This document shows positions 9,452 through 17,761 of a stretch of 64,000 bases of DNA, piece after piece (position 1 is the stretch's first letter; each line of letters starts with the position of its first letter). The position numbers and the translations under genes are program-made. Source of the stretch: SZUA-365 sp049663345. Its GTDB lineage: Bacteria > Bacteroidota > Ignavibacteria > SZUA-365. The notes under the pieces were generated by a model that saw only the letters and a program-made list of their open reading frames with translations, ran no database searches and was not told the origin of the DNA. The stretch covers positions 1 through 64,000 of the forward strand of contig JBATDG010000075.1 in NCBI GenBank assembly GCA_049663345.1, read 5' to 3'.

Positions 9452-10369
9452 ATGAGAATTTTCCAGAATCTGAACGTCGATTTCATGGGCAAGCGGAAGA
9501 TGTTCTACATCTTCTCCGCGGTCGTTATTGTCGCGGGCCTCGCTTCCGTTTTCTTCAAGGGCATTCAGTTCGGCCTCGATTTCAAGGGCGGAACTGAAGT
9601 TGTGGTGCGTCTCCCCCGTGTCGTCGGAATCGGTGAGCTGCGCAGCATCATGCAGAAAGCGAAGATGGGCAGCATAGAAATCAAATCCTTCGGTACTGAC
9701 ACCGATTATATCATCCGCACAGACCAGAAGGGTGTCGGGGCAACGATCTCCGACAATATCAAACTTGCCCTCAATGAGAATTTCAAGCAGGGCGTCGAGA
9801 TATTGCAGGAAAACCGTGTCGAAGCGAAAATTGGATCGGAGATCCGGCGCGATGCCGTGGTCGCGATTTTCTTCGCGCTTATCGGTATTCTTGTGTATGT
9901 CGGCTTCCGCTTCAAATTCATTTTCGCGATCGGCGCCGTCGCGGCGCTCTTTCACGATGTCATCCTCACGCTGGGTCTTGTTTCACTCTTCACTGATATG
10001 ATTCCCGGGCTGAACCTGGAGTTTGATCAGGCGATGGTGGCTGCATTTCTGACGCTGGTCGGTTACTCGATCAACGACACGGTGGTGGTGTTTGACCGCG
10101 TGCGTGAGAATCTTAAACTGTTCAAGTCCTCGGCCTTTGAGCCGCTGCTCAACAAGAGCATCAACACAACAATGAGTCGTACGATCCTGACCGGGTTGAC
10201 GACAATGCTGACTATGATTGCACTGATGATCTTCGGAGGCGAGCCGACCCGCGGTTTCGCTTTCGTCATGACCATCGGCGTGATCACAGGTACTTATTCG
10301 AGCGTGTTCGTGGCCGGTGCCTTGACGCTGGATTGGGTCAAGTACAGGAACGCAAAAATTTCGTTTTAA
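9452..10369 (+). CDS. secF: Protein translocase subunit SecF
   Basis: 305 residues. The N-terminus carries the first membrane helix (about 14-33) and the FGLDFKGGTEVVVRLP motif. The C-terminal region has the four further helices, with VGYSINDTVVVFDRVREN, the SecF counterpart of the SecD motif. It forms the SecDF complex with the upstream gene product. A STAS-domain gene begins 9 bases after its stop, which makes a three-gene transcription unit likely. Length and motifs are normal for the family. Confidence 0.97.
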   Translation: MRIFQNLNVDFMGKRKMFYIFSAVVIVAGLASVFFKGIQFGLDFKGGTEVVVRLPRVVGIGELRSIMQKAKMGSIEIKSFGTDTDYIIRTDQKGVGATISDNIKLALNENFKQGVEILQENRVEAKIGSEIRRDAVVAIFFALIGILVYVGFRFKFIFAIGAVAALFHDVILTLGLVSLFTDMIPGLNLEFDQAMVAAFLTLVGYSINDTVVVFDRVRENLKLFKSSAFEPLLNKSINTTMSRTILTGLTTMLTMIALMIFGGEPTRGFAFVMTIGVITGTYSSVFVAGALTLDWVKYRNAKISF

Positions 10370-10378
10370 GAGGCAGCC

Positions 10379-10720
10379 ATGCAGATTCCCTCTTCAGAAA
10401 AAAACGGCATCACAATCCTTGCACTGCAGGGAGCCATTCTCGGCGGACCTGAGGCCAATGCGCTGAACGAGGAACTTCATCGTCTCATCGATGAAGGGAA
10501 AAAACAGATCGTCATTGACCTTTCCCAGGTCACACTTATGAACAGTTCCGGCCTGGGAATGTTGATCGGCGGGTACACGACAATGAAGAATAATGGCGGC
10601 GAACTGAAGCTCGCCTGCCTGACCGAAAATGTCAGGAAGCTTATCGAGATTACGAAGCTGCACACGATCTTCTTGCCCTTTGCCACCGTGGATGAGGCCG
10701 TCGCCAGCTTTGCGTCCTGA
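10379..10720 (+). CDS. STAS-domain anti-sigma factor antagonist
   Basis: 113 residues forming a single STAS domain. The signature VTLMNSSGLGMLIGG at about 51-65 places the phosphorylatable Ser at S56 or S57, equivalent to the Ser that RsbW/SpoIIAB-type kinases modify in SpoIIAA and RsbV. The unphosphorylated protein normally binds an anti-sigma kinase and frees a sigma factor or another regulator. No cognate kinase or phosphatase gene lies in this window. Its position 9 bases after secF suggests that its level follows that of the export machinery. Its partner is unknown. Confidence 0.85.
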   Translation: MQIPSSEKNGITILALQGAILGGPEANALNEELHRLIDEGKKQIVIDLSQVTLMNSSGLGMLIGGYTTMKNNGGELKLACLTENVRKLIEITKLHTIFLPFATVDEAVASFAS

Positions 10721-10752
10721 TCGGTTCTTAGAATTAACACATTGATAACGAC

Positions 10753-10788
10753 GGCCTCTCTGGAACATCGGGGAGGCCAGTTCATTTT
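10753..10788 (+). terminator. Candidate intrinsic terminator after secD-secF-STAS
   Basis: An 8-bp stem (GGCCTCTC with GGGAGGCC, one G-U pair, 10753-10778) with a 10-base loop is followed by the T-rich stretch TTCATTTTTC. It lies between the STAS gene and purA. The T-run is interrupted, so termination may be partial. Confidence 0.5.
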
Positions 10789-10810
10789 TCAGATCACAGG
10801 AGCATGACCT

Positions 10811-12097
10811 ATGGCCGTGCGAGTAGTAGTGGGCGCCCAGTGGGGAGATGAGGGAAAAGGGAAACTGGTTGATATTCTCAGTGCCGACGTCGATATCGTT
10901 GCGCGCTATCAAGGCGGTGCAAATGCCGGTCACACAATTGAGATCGGCGATCAGAAGTACGTCCTGCACCTGATTCCTTCAGGAATATTTCACGAGCATT
11001 GCGTTTCCGTCATTGGCAACGGCGTGGTGATCGATCCCGTCGCACTGATCGAGGAAATGCGATTTCTTGAAGGACAGGGCATTTCTCTGAAGGGAAGACT
11101 CAAGATCAGCCACAACGCGCATTTGATCATGCCCTATCACAAGCTGCTGGATTCCCTTGTCGAAAAAGGGAGCGCGCCGATCGGAACTACGGGACGCGGT
11201 ATCGGTCCCGCGTATTACGACAAGGCCGCACGCGTCGGCATTCGTATTGTGGATCTTCTGGATCACGATATCCTCGAATCGCGCATTCGCAAAAACATTG
11301 AGGATAAAAATCAGATCATCAGCAAGATCTACGATGCTGAGGAGCTCGACGTCGAAAAAATCATTGAGGAGTACAAGCACTTCGATGAGCTGATCGACGG
11401 CTACGTCACAGACACCGCGCATTATCTCAACTACGCGATCCGCGACGGAAAGGACATCCTCTGCGAGGGCGCGCAGGGCGCCTTGCTCGACATCGATCAC
11501 GGAACATATCCATACGTCACATCGTCGAGCCCAATCAGCGGCGGAGCCACAATAGGACTCGGGATTGCACCCACGGCCATCAGCTCTGTGATCGGTGTAA
11601 TGAAGGCTTACACGACTCGTGTCGGTCTGGGCCCCTATCCAACCGAACTGACTGATGAGATCGGCGAGCATCTGTTGACAATAGGACATGAATACGGTTC
11701 GACCACTGGCCGGGTACGCCGCTGTGGTTGGTTTGATGCCGTGGCAATGCGGTACTCGGTCATGCTTAACGGCATATCATCCTGCGGCATGACGAAGCTC
11801 GATGTGCTCAGCGGTCTTGAGGAAATCAAGGTTTGCGTCGGCTACGAGTACGACGGCAAGCGCACAGAGCATTTCCAGACCAATCTTCGCACACTCGAAC
11901 GCATGCGTCCTGTGTACGAGACCTTCCCCGGATGGGAAGATGATCTCACAGGTATGACCTCATATGAGCAGCTGCCGGCGAATGCAAAATCCTATGTGAC
12001 GGCGCTGGAAGAAATGATTGGCGCGCGTGTCGCTTGCGTCAGTGTCGGACCCAAGCGGACACAGATCCTGTTTCCGGGAGACGAAGCTGCGTGGTAA
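10811..12097 (+). CDS. purA: Adenylosuccinate synthetase
   Basis: 428 residues, a normal length. The N-terminal P-loop-like motif GAQWGDEGKGKLVD is intact, as are GGANAGHTI, TGRGIGPAYYDK and EGAQGALLDIDHGTYPYVTSS. The C-terminus has the conserved GPKRTQI. The enzyme joins aspartate to IMP using GTP, the first committed step from IMP to AMP. AGGAG 8 bases upstream of the ATG supports the start. Its stop codon overlaps the start of the following DUF1611 gene in a TAATG junction, which suggests translational coupling. Confidence 0.97.
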   Translation: MAVRVVVGAQWGDEGKGKLVDILSADVDIVARYQGGANAGHTIEIGDQKYVLHLIPSGIFHEHCVSVIGNGVVIDPVALIEEMRFLEGQGISLKGRLKISHNAHLIMPYHKLLDSLVEKGSAPIGTTGRGIGPAYYDKAARVGIRIVDLLDHDILESRIRKNIEDKNQIISKIYDAEELDVEKIIEEYKHFDELIDGYVTDTAHYLNYAIRDGKDILCEGAQGALLDIDHGTYPYVTSSSPISGGATIGLGIAPTAISSVIGVMKAYTTRVGLGPYPTELTDEIGEHLLTIGHEYGSTTGRVRRCGWFDAVAMRYSVMLNGISSCGMTKLDVLSGLEEIKVCVGYEYDGKRTEHFQTNLRTLERMRPVYETFPGWEDDLTGMTSYEQLPANAKSYVTALEEMIGARVACVSVGPKRTQILFPGDEAAW

Positions 12098-13200
12098 TGC
12101 TGGAGCGCCATAGCGAACGCATGGTGCTGCTGGCCGAGGGCCGTTTAAGCTCGATAGGCCTGCGCATGGTGATCGCCGCGCTGCTGTACATTCCCGACCG
12201 CATTGTTGCCGTTATTGACAGCACCAAGGAGCGGGGCACCACCCAGGGAGTAATCGGTTTCGGCGGCGAGACTCCCATAGTGCCGACGCTCGAAGAAGCG
12301 ATGAAGTTCAAGCCCGATTCGATGCTTATCGGAATCACCCCGATGGGGGGACAACTTCCCGAGAGCTGGAGACATATCATTCGCAACGCTCTGGATTCAG
12401 GACTGCATATTGTCAGCGGGCTCAAACAGTCGCTGAGGAAAGATCCGGAATTCGCTGTCATCGCTGACGAAAAGGGACTCAGAATCCACGACCTGCATCA
12501 GGTTTCGAAAAGTCACCTTATCCGTGCGCAGGGAAGCTGGCGCCGCCGAAATATCAACACCATTCTCACAGTCGGAACTGATTCCAATACTGGTAAAATG
12601 ACTACCGCGCTGATGCTGCATCGCGAGATGCTGCGGAGGGGAATGAACGTTGCGCTTATTGGTACGGGACCGACGGGCATTCTCATCAGCGGACGCGGCG
12701 TTTCCATCGAAGATATTCCCGCCGATTTCATCAACGGCGCGATCGAATTCGAGATCGACAAGGCCGCGAACGAAGGATACGAGTACGTGATTGTTGAAGG
12801 GCAGGGAGCGCTGTCGAATTGCGGGAATTCACCGATTGCTCTGGGATTGCTGCATGGCGCCATGCCGGACGCGATGATCCTGTGTCATCAGCCCTCGCGC
12901 GAAACCGACGGCTACGGACTTCCCATGCCCGATCTCGCCGATACGATTTCTCTCCATGAGCGCATGATTCGGGTGTTCAAGAAAGCGGATGTGATCGGTG
13001 TCGGACTCAATTCGATGGACCTCAACAAAGAAGACTATCGGTTGACCATCGCTGAGATAGAGCGAGCGACCGGATTGATGGCTGTCGACTCGCTGCGTGA
13101 ATCAGCCGCTCCGCTGGTCGATGCGCTGTTGGATTATTTCTCCAAATACAATAAGGTTGTGCTTCCGCACGAAGTGAGTGAGATCCGGGACAGGGTGTAA
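12097..13200 (+). CDS. DUF1611-family P-loop protein (DgcN-like)
   Basis: 367 residues from the ATG at 12097, which shares its A with the purA stop codon. The N-terminal domain (about 1-140) has a Rossmann-like arrangement with AVIDSTKERGTTQG and SMLIGITPMGGQLP. The C-terminal domain begins with a P-loop, VGTDSNTGKMTT (about 158-169), followed by YVIVEGQGALSN and LCHQPSRETDGYG. This is the layout of the DUF1611 family, one member of which (DgcN) has been reported as a D-glutamate N-acetyltransferase partnering a DgcA epimerase. No dgcA is visible here, so substrate and reaction are uncertain. The coding end lies within the first copy of a 57-base tandem repeat. Confidence 0.8.
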   Translation: MLERHSERMVLLAEGRLSSIGLRMVIAALLYIPDRIVAVIDSTKERGTTQGVIGFGGETPIVPTLEEAMKFKPDSMLIGITPMGGQLPESWRHIIRNALDSGLHIVSGLKQSLRKDPEFAVIADEKGLRIHDLHQVSKSHLIRAQGSWRRRNINTILTVGTDSNTGKMTTALMLHREMLRRGMNVALIGTGPTGILISGRGVSIEDIPADFINGAIEFEIDKAANEGYEYVIVEGQGALSNCGNSPIALGLLHGAMPDAMILCHQPSRETDGYGLPMPDLADTISLHERMIRVFKKADVIGVGLNSMDLNKEDYRLTIAEIERATGLMAVDSLRESAAPLVDALLDYFSKYNKVVLPHEVSEIRDRV

Positions 13201-13316
13201 GGGACGCGTTGGGGGGACCCAACACAATTGGTGAATAAGAATCGGGACAGGTTGTGAGGGACGCGTAGGGGTGAGCTGCGCAATGAGCGTGTGGAATTCG
13301 GGATACGGTGCGTAGG
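13187..13316 (+). repeat. Degenerate direct repeat, about 57-base period
   Basis: A unit beginning GGGACAGG and running to GGGACGCGTNGGGG occurs at about 13187-13215 and again at 13244-13272. A weaker third copy (GGGATACGG, GCGTAGGGG) lies near 13300-13316. The first copy overlaps the last codons of the DUF1611 gene. The segment to 13400 holds no convincing gene. Confidence 0.6.
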
Positions 13317-13401
13317 GGCGAGCCAACGTGGGATACACTCGGGGAGAGATTCGCCGCCACGAACATTAAAATCAGGCTTACATAACTTTCGGCATTGTAT
13401 A

Positions 13402-13510
13402 CGCTCCGCCCGGGTTGGACGACTTCCGTCACGCTCTACGCTCCGCCCGGGTTGGACGATTCCCGTTGCGCTATAGCTCCGCCCGGGTTGGACGATTGCC
13501 GTTGCGCTGC
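13402..13510 (+). repeat. Three tandem copies of a 37-base repeat
   Basis: Copies start at about 13402, 13439 and 13475. Each contains GCTCCGCCCGGGTTGGACGA followed by a variable YTNCCGTYRCGCTNT tail. Copies two and three are closer to each other than to copy one. All three frames can be read through, but no initiation site or protein-like composition is seen. The stretch 13511-13685 between this array and the mraZ promoter contains no gene. Confidence 0.75.
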
Positions 13511-13685
13511 ACCGCAAGGCAGCGGTGGGACGCGGGTGGGAGAGTTGAATTTTCGTTTTCGAAGGGAAAAACAGCCAACCCATCGGCATCCGGCAAAAAA
13601 ATCGTGTCGGTAACCTCAATAAAACCATCGATTCCAGCGTGTTTTCCGCGCTTCAAAAATATTTTTTTCTGTGGGAGAAAAGTGC

Positions 13686-13715
13686 TTGACTCTGAGTTTC
13701 AAATGCGTAATTTTG
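13686..13715 (+). promoter_or_regulatory. Promoter of the dcw cluster
   Basis: TTGACT (13686-13691), a 16-base spacer and TAATTT (13708-13713). Extended, the element reads TAATTTTG and matches TAnnTTTG exactly. It has the same architecture as the secD promoter. The first TGGG unit of the MraZ operator overlaps its end, so bound MraZ would cover the start site. Confidence 0.7.
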
Positions 13716-13758
13716 GGTGAAAGTGGGTAGAAGTGGGAGGAAATGGAATAACGTGGCG
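13714..13758 (+). promoter_or_regulatory. MraZ operator array, 10-bp period
   Basis: TGG units begin at 13714, 13724, 13734, 13744 and 13754, exactly 10 bases apart. The first three are TGGGT, TGGGT and TGGGA; the last two are TGGAA and TGGCG. E. coli MraZ is known to bind direct repeats of TGGGN separated by 5 bases, which is this spacing. The array runs from the promoter -10 element to 10 bases before the mraZ start. Autorepression of the dcw cluster is the expected outcome. Confidence 0.85.
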
Positions 13759-13767
13759 GCTGAGTAA

Positions 13768-14220
13768 ATGGCAGGTTTTAAAGGCAAATACGATCATTCT
13801 GTGGACGACAAAGGGCGAGTAAGTCTCCCTTCCAAGATCCGCAAGGCCCTCACCCCGGAGGCGAAGGATTCTTTTGTCATTACCCGCGGCTACGAAAACA
13901 GTCTTGTTCTCTATCCGCTTGATGCGTGGAACCGCTACGAAGCCCAGATGACCGCGGAACTGAACACGCACAGGGAGGAAGATCGTCTGTTTGTGCGCAT
14001 GATCATGATGTGGGCGCAGGAAGTCACATTGGACAAACAGTCGCGCATCATGGTACCGCAGGAGCTGATGGAAATCTCCGGGATCACATCCCAGGTAGTG
14101 ATCATCGGCGCATTGGAAAAAATTGAAATCTGGAGTCCGGAATACTTCCGTGCCTACAACGAGCGTTTTGCTGACACGACCTATGAGGCCGTGGCTGCGC
14201 GCGTCATGGGAGGAGTGTGA
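13768..14220 (+). CDS. mraZ: Transcriptional regulator MraZ
   Basis: 150 residues with two SpoVT/AbrB-type half-domains, one around VDDKGRVSLPSKIRKAL (12-28) and one around LDKQSRIMVPQELM (near 88-101). This is the normal MraZ layout. The protein forms rings and binds spaced TGGGN repeats upstream of its own operon; such an array lies immediately 5'. It is the first gene of the dcw cluster. The start at 13768 has only a weak Shine-Dalgarno site (GGCGG), and the leader is largely operator. The stop codon overlaps the rsmH start. Confidence 0.95.
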   Translation: MAGFKGKYDHSVDDKGRVSLPSKIRKALTPEAKDSFVITRGYENSLVLYPLDAWNRYEAQMTAELNTHREEDRLFVRMIMMWAQEVTLDKQSRIMVPQELMEISGITSQVVIIGALEKIEIWSPEYFRAYNERFADTTYEAVAARVMGGV

Positions 14221-15161
14221 TGCAGCATGAAGATGCGGGCTATCACATACCGGTACTTCTCGAGCGTTCGATCGAGCTTCTCGTCACCGATCCGGCTGGG
14301 GTCTATGTAGACGGGACGCTCGGAGGCGGCGGTCATAGCCGTCTTTTGCTGAGTAAACTCGGAGAGAATAGTCGCGTCCTTGGTTTTGACCAGGACGAAG
14401 ACGCAGTACAACACGCACAGAAGCTGTTCGCCGACGATCGCCGTATGACTGTCGTTCACAGCAATGTGGTCCATCTGAGCAACGTTCTCCAACAAAACGA
14501 AATCCCTTTGATCGATGGCATCCTGCTTGACCTGGGCGTGTCGTCGCATCAGATAGATATACCGCAGAGAGGCTTCAGTATCCGATTTGAAGGCCCTCTC
14601 GACATGAGAATGGACCGCGAGAATACAGTGACTGCAGCAGACATCATAGCGCAAAGCTCGGAAGAGGAACTGGCGGACATTTTCTTCACCTATGGTGAGG
14701 AGAGAAACAGCCGGCGCATCGCCCGTGCAGTCGTTCAGGCGCGAAGAATTCAGCCGCTGAAGGACACTGCGCGGCTGGTTGAAGTTATCAGCGCTGCCAC
14801 CTCGCCGGTGCATCGGAGCAAGTCGCTTGCCCGCATTTTTCAGTCCCTGCGCATAGCCGTCAATGACGAACTGCAGGTTCTGAAAGACACCCTCGCGCAA
14901 GCAATGGAAGTGATGAAGGTCGGTGGCCACATCGTGGTCATTTCCTACCATTCGCTCGAAGACCGCATCGTCAAGCATTTTCTGCGGCACGAGGTTTCTT
15001 CATGTGTATGTCCGCCTCAGACGCCGATATGCGTCTGCGGCAAAATCAAACGAATCAAATTGCTTCACAGCAAGCATATAGAGGCAGATGAGAACGAAAT
15101 ACGTCGAAATCAACGAGCCCGCAGTGCCCGCCTTCGCGCAGGTGAAAAGATTCACGCGTAA
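14220..15161 (+). CDS. rsmH: 16S rRNA (cytosine(1402)-N(4))-methyltransferase RsmH
   Basis: 313 residues from the ATG at 14220, which shares its A with the mraZ stop; GGAGGAG-like bases lie just upstream. A GTG directly before it could also serve. The SAM-binding motif is DGTLGGGGHS. LLDLGVSSHQID and GPLDMRMDR are diagnostic, and the C-terminal part has ISYHSLEDRIVKHF. The enzyme methylates N4 of C1402 in 16S rRNA in the ribosomal P site. Its place directly after mraZ is the usual dcw order. A short Cys-rich loop (VCPPQTPICVCG) near the end is also typical. The 3' end overlaps the proposed start of ftsL. Confidence 0.97.
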   Translation: MQHEDAGYHIPVLLERSIELLVTDPAGVYVDGTLGGGGHSRLLLSKLGENSRVLGFDQDEDAVQHAQKLFADDRRMTVVHSNVVHLSNVLQQNEIPLIDGILLDLGVSSHQIDIPQRGFSIRFEGPLDMRMDRENTVTAADIIAQSSEEELADIFFTYGEERNSRRIARAVVQARRIQPLKDTARLVEVISAATSPVHRSKSLARIFQSLRIAVNDELQVLKDTLAQAMEVMKVGGHIVVISYHSLEDRIVKHFLRHEVSSCVCPPQTPICVCGKIKRIKLLHSKHIEADENEIRRNQRARSARLRAGEKIHA

Positions 15162-15555
15162 GCGGATGCAGCCGGTCCTCAGCGGTCTTTCGCAGGGTGC
15201 TTCATCTACGGGCATCCCGCTCGACTACGAACAGGCAGCGCCCGTGCGTGCACGCAGGATCAAAGGTCTGACGACCTTCAATATCGTGCTTGTGCTCATA
15301 GTGTTCGCGGTGCTGGTGGTTGTCTACATCTCGAACGTTGTAGCTGTTGACGGACTCATGACGGAGCAGATCGGACTGGAACGAGAGGAGCAGCTTCTGC
15401 TGCAGGAGCGAGAAACCCTGCGTGCGGAGATTAACATGCTTTCCAGCTACAATCGCATTCAGGCGATCGCCACCGAAAAATTGGGCCTCGTGCATGCAAA
15501 TCAGCAGCCGTATTCGTTGACCGTGTTCGGAATGTCCCCGAACACCACGAAGTAA
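15088..15555 (+). CDS. ftsL: FtsL-like cell division protein
   Basis: 155 residues if it starts at the ATG at 15088 (GAGG 4 bases upstream, 74-base overlap with rsmH); an ATG at 15166, just after the rsmH stop, is the alternative. A basic N-terminal tail is followed by one membrane span (about 64-84) and a periplasmic heptad region (about 92-125, rich in Glu and Leu) predicted to form a coiled coil, then the ATEKLGLV motif typical of FtsL/DivIC proteins. FtsL bridges FtsQ and FtsW-FtsI in the divisome. Sequence similarity in this family is low, so the name rests on topology and position between rsmH and ftsI. Confidence 0.8.
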   Translation: MRTKYVEINEPAVPAFAQVKRFTRKRMQPVLSGLSQGASSTGIPLDYEQAAPVRARRIKGLTTFNIVLVLIVFAVLVVVYISNVVAVDGLMTEQIGLEREEQLLLQERETLRAEINMLSSYNRIQAIATEKLGLVHANQQPYSLTVFGMSPNTTK

Positions 15556-15565
15556 TCAGAGACAG

Positions 15566-17737
15566 GTGCCGTTGGAACCCTACGATTATAGACCAGGACG
15601 AAATGAGGATCTCCGGATTCTGCAGAGACAGCAGAGTTCGGTGCGCATGTATATGCTCATTACCATTTTTCTGACCGGATTCTTCGCCATTCTGGTCAAG
15701 CTTTTTGTTATTCAGGTCCGCGATGCGGAAAAGCTGCAGGAAATGGCGCGCATCCAGTACGAGAGCCGGGAGATCATCAGGCCCGTCCGCGGTCTGATCC
15801 TTGATCGCAATCTTTCCATTCTTGCCTCCAACGTGACCGAATACACGCTTTCTGTCGATCCCTCTGTTATTGATTGCCCCGACACCGTCGCACGCTTCAT
15901 CTCCAGGGCTCTTGGCATACCGTACCAGAGCATGTTGAAGCATTTCCGCGATACCACTGTCCAGTACGACATCATCCAAAAACACATTCCGGAAGAAATC
16001 GCCGATAAATTCGACGGTTGGTCCTGCTATGGTGTGCGTATGCGGTCTTTCCCGCGGCGGCGCTACAATTTCAACGCACTCGCGGGTCCGGTGATCGGCT
16101 ACACGAACATCGACAATAGCGGACAGAGTGGAATGGAACTGGAGATGAACAGCGAGCTATCCGGCAAGGAAGGGTTCATCGTCTATCAGCGCAATGCACG
16201 CGGCACGCGCCGGCCTGAGGTAGACTATCCGAAAGTGGAACCGGTGAACGGCCGCAGCGTAGTGCTCACGATCAGTCAGGTGTATCAGTCCATCGCTGAA
16301 GAGGAACTCGCCCGCGGCGTCACGCTGCACGAGGCGGAGTCCGGCCGCTGCATCATCCTGCAGCCGAAGACCGGGGAAATTCTCGCCATGGCAAACGTGC
16401 CAAGCATCGATCCCAACAAGCTTTCCGAATATACTCCGGAAAAAGCGCGTAACCGCGCAGTGACGGATCTCTACGAGCCGGGCTCCACGTTTAAAATCGT
16501 TGCCATGAGCGGTGCACTCAATGAAGGATTGCACAAACCGCAGGACCGCATCAACGCCGAAGGCGGCAAGTGGCTGTACAACGCAAAACTTAAACCGATC
16601 GTAGACGATCATCCCTATGCTTCGCTCACCCTGCGCGGCGCCTTCGAGCACAGCTCTAACATCGTTTCTGCGAAACTCGCCAATGAACTGGGCGACGAAC
16701 GCTTCTACAAATATGCACGGAATTTCGGCTTTGGAGTGAAGACCGGTATCGAGATGCCGGGCGAGCTCAACGGAGACCTTCGCAAGCCTCTTGATTGGGA
16801 CGGCACGACGCTCAACTACCTGGCATTCGGCTACGGCCTCGCCGTGACGCCGCTGCAGATCGCCTGCGCTTACGCAGCGATCGCGAACGACGGAGTGCTG
16901 ATGCGGCCGTTCATTCGCAAATGGATGCTTGATGCGGACCGCAACATCGTCGACGAAACCGTGCCGCAGGTCGTCCGCCGCGTCGTCTCCTCCGAGACCT
17001 CCCGCATCATGCGCGGCTTCATGCAGGGTGTGGTCGACAGCGGTACCGCGAAACTGGCGAAGATCGAAGGAATGAATATCGGCGGAAAAACCGGTACCTC
17101 TCAGCGGCTCGTCAACGGCTCCTACTCCAATAAATCGCATGTGGCGTCGTTTGTTGGATTCTTCCCTGTTGAAGATCCGGAAGTCCTTATCCTCGTGATC
17201 CTTGATGCGCCGAAGCGCGGGTATTACGGCGGAACCACAGCCGGACCGATTTTCCGCACGATTGCGATGCGCATCATCAACTCGTCGAGCGATTTTGCGA
17301 AAAAGCCGGAACCTCTGTATGCGTCTTTCAAAGGCTCCGACCGGGTGCGCGTACCTAATGTCCGCGGCATGCGGGCCGACATGGCCAGCCAGGTGCTCAA
17401 GGCACATGGCTTCAACATGGAAACCGTCGGCAGCGGTGAACTCGTGGCCGAGCAGCTTCCGGCCGAAAACGCATTCTCCGAACGCCGCACTCCCGTCACT
17501 GTGCGGCTCATTGGCGCGAATCGGGCAGGGAAGGACGATCTGGTGCGGGTACCCGACGTTGTGGGAATGTCGCTGCGCCAGGCAATGAATTTTATCAAAG
17601 GCATGAATCTCGAACCGAGTCCGATAGGCAGCGGTGTCGTCGGCTCCCAATATCCTGCTGCGGGAGAGCTTGTCCCCCGCGGAACGCGCTGCACGCTCGA
17701 TGGCGAGGCGCGCACGGTCACGGCAAACCTGTACTAG
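15566..17737 (+). CDS. ftsI: Division-specific class B penicillin-binding protein with two PASTA domains
   Basis: 723 residues from a GTG at 15566. One N-terminal membrane anchor (about 28-50) is followed by the class B dimerisation domain (RGLILDRN, FPRRRYNFNALAGPVIGYTN). The transpeptidase domain has S307-T-F-K310 as catalytic Ser and general base, S363-S-N365 and K508-T-G510. Two PASTA modules follow (VRVPNVRGMRADMA at about 592-605 and LVRVPDVVGMSLRQA near 660). The protein cross-links septal peptidoglycan with FtsW. C-terminal PASTA modules on a division PBP are usual in FCB and Gram-positive lineages and may sense wall fragments. The gene starts 11 bases after ftsL and all catalytic motifs are intact. 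Confidence 0.95.
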   Translation: MPLEPYDYRPGRNEDLRILQRQQSSVRMYMLITIFLTGFFAILVKLFVIQVRDAEKLQEMARIQYESREIIRPVRGLILDRNLSILASNVTEYTLSVDPSVIDCPDTVARFISRALGIPYQSMLKHFRDTTVQYDIIQKHIPEEIADKFDGWSCYGVRMRSFPRRRYNFNALAGPVIGYTNIDNSGQSGMELEMNSELSGKEGFIVYQRNARGTRRPEVDYPKVEPVNGRSVVLTISQVYQSIAEEELARGVTLHEAESGRCIILQPKTGEILAMANVPSIDPNKLSEYTPEKARNRAVTDLYEPGSTFKIVAMSGALNEGLHKPQDRINAEGGKWLYNAKLKPIVDDHPYASLTLRGAFEHSSNIVSAKLANELGDERFYKYARNFGFGVKTGIEMPGELNGDLRKPLDWDGTTLNYLAFGYGLAVTPLQIACAYAAIANDGVLMRPFIRKWMLDADRNIVDETVPQVVRRVVSSETSRIMRGFMQGVVDSGTAKLAKIEGMNIGGKTGTSQRLVNGSYSNKSHVASFVGFFPVEDPEVLILVILDAPKRGYYGGTTAGPIFRTIAMRIINSSSDFAKKPEPLYASFKGSDRVRVPNVRGMRADMASQVLKAHGFNMETVGSGELVAEQLPAENAFSERRTPVTVRLIGANRAGKDDLVRVPDVVGMSLRQAMNFIKGMNLEPSPIGSGVVGSQYPAAGELVPRGTRCTLDGEARTVTANLY

Positions 17738-17761
17738 ACCGAAATCCTGAATCAGAGTGAA

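Noticed and set aside
13022..13628. Short frames through the 37-base and 57-base repeats before mraZ
   Set aside because: Peptides merely repeat the DNA unit, with no start context and no recognisable domain.
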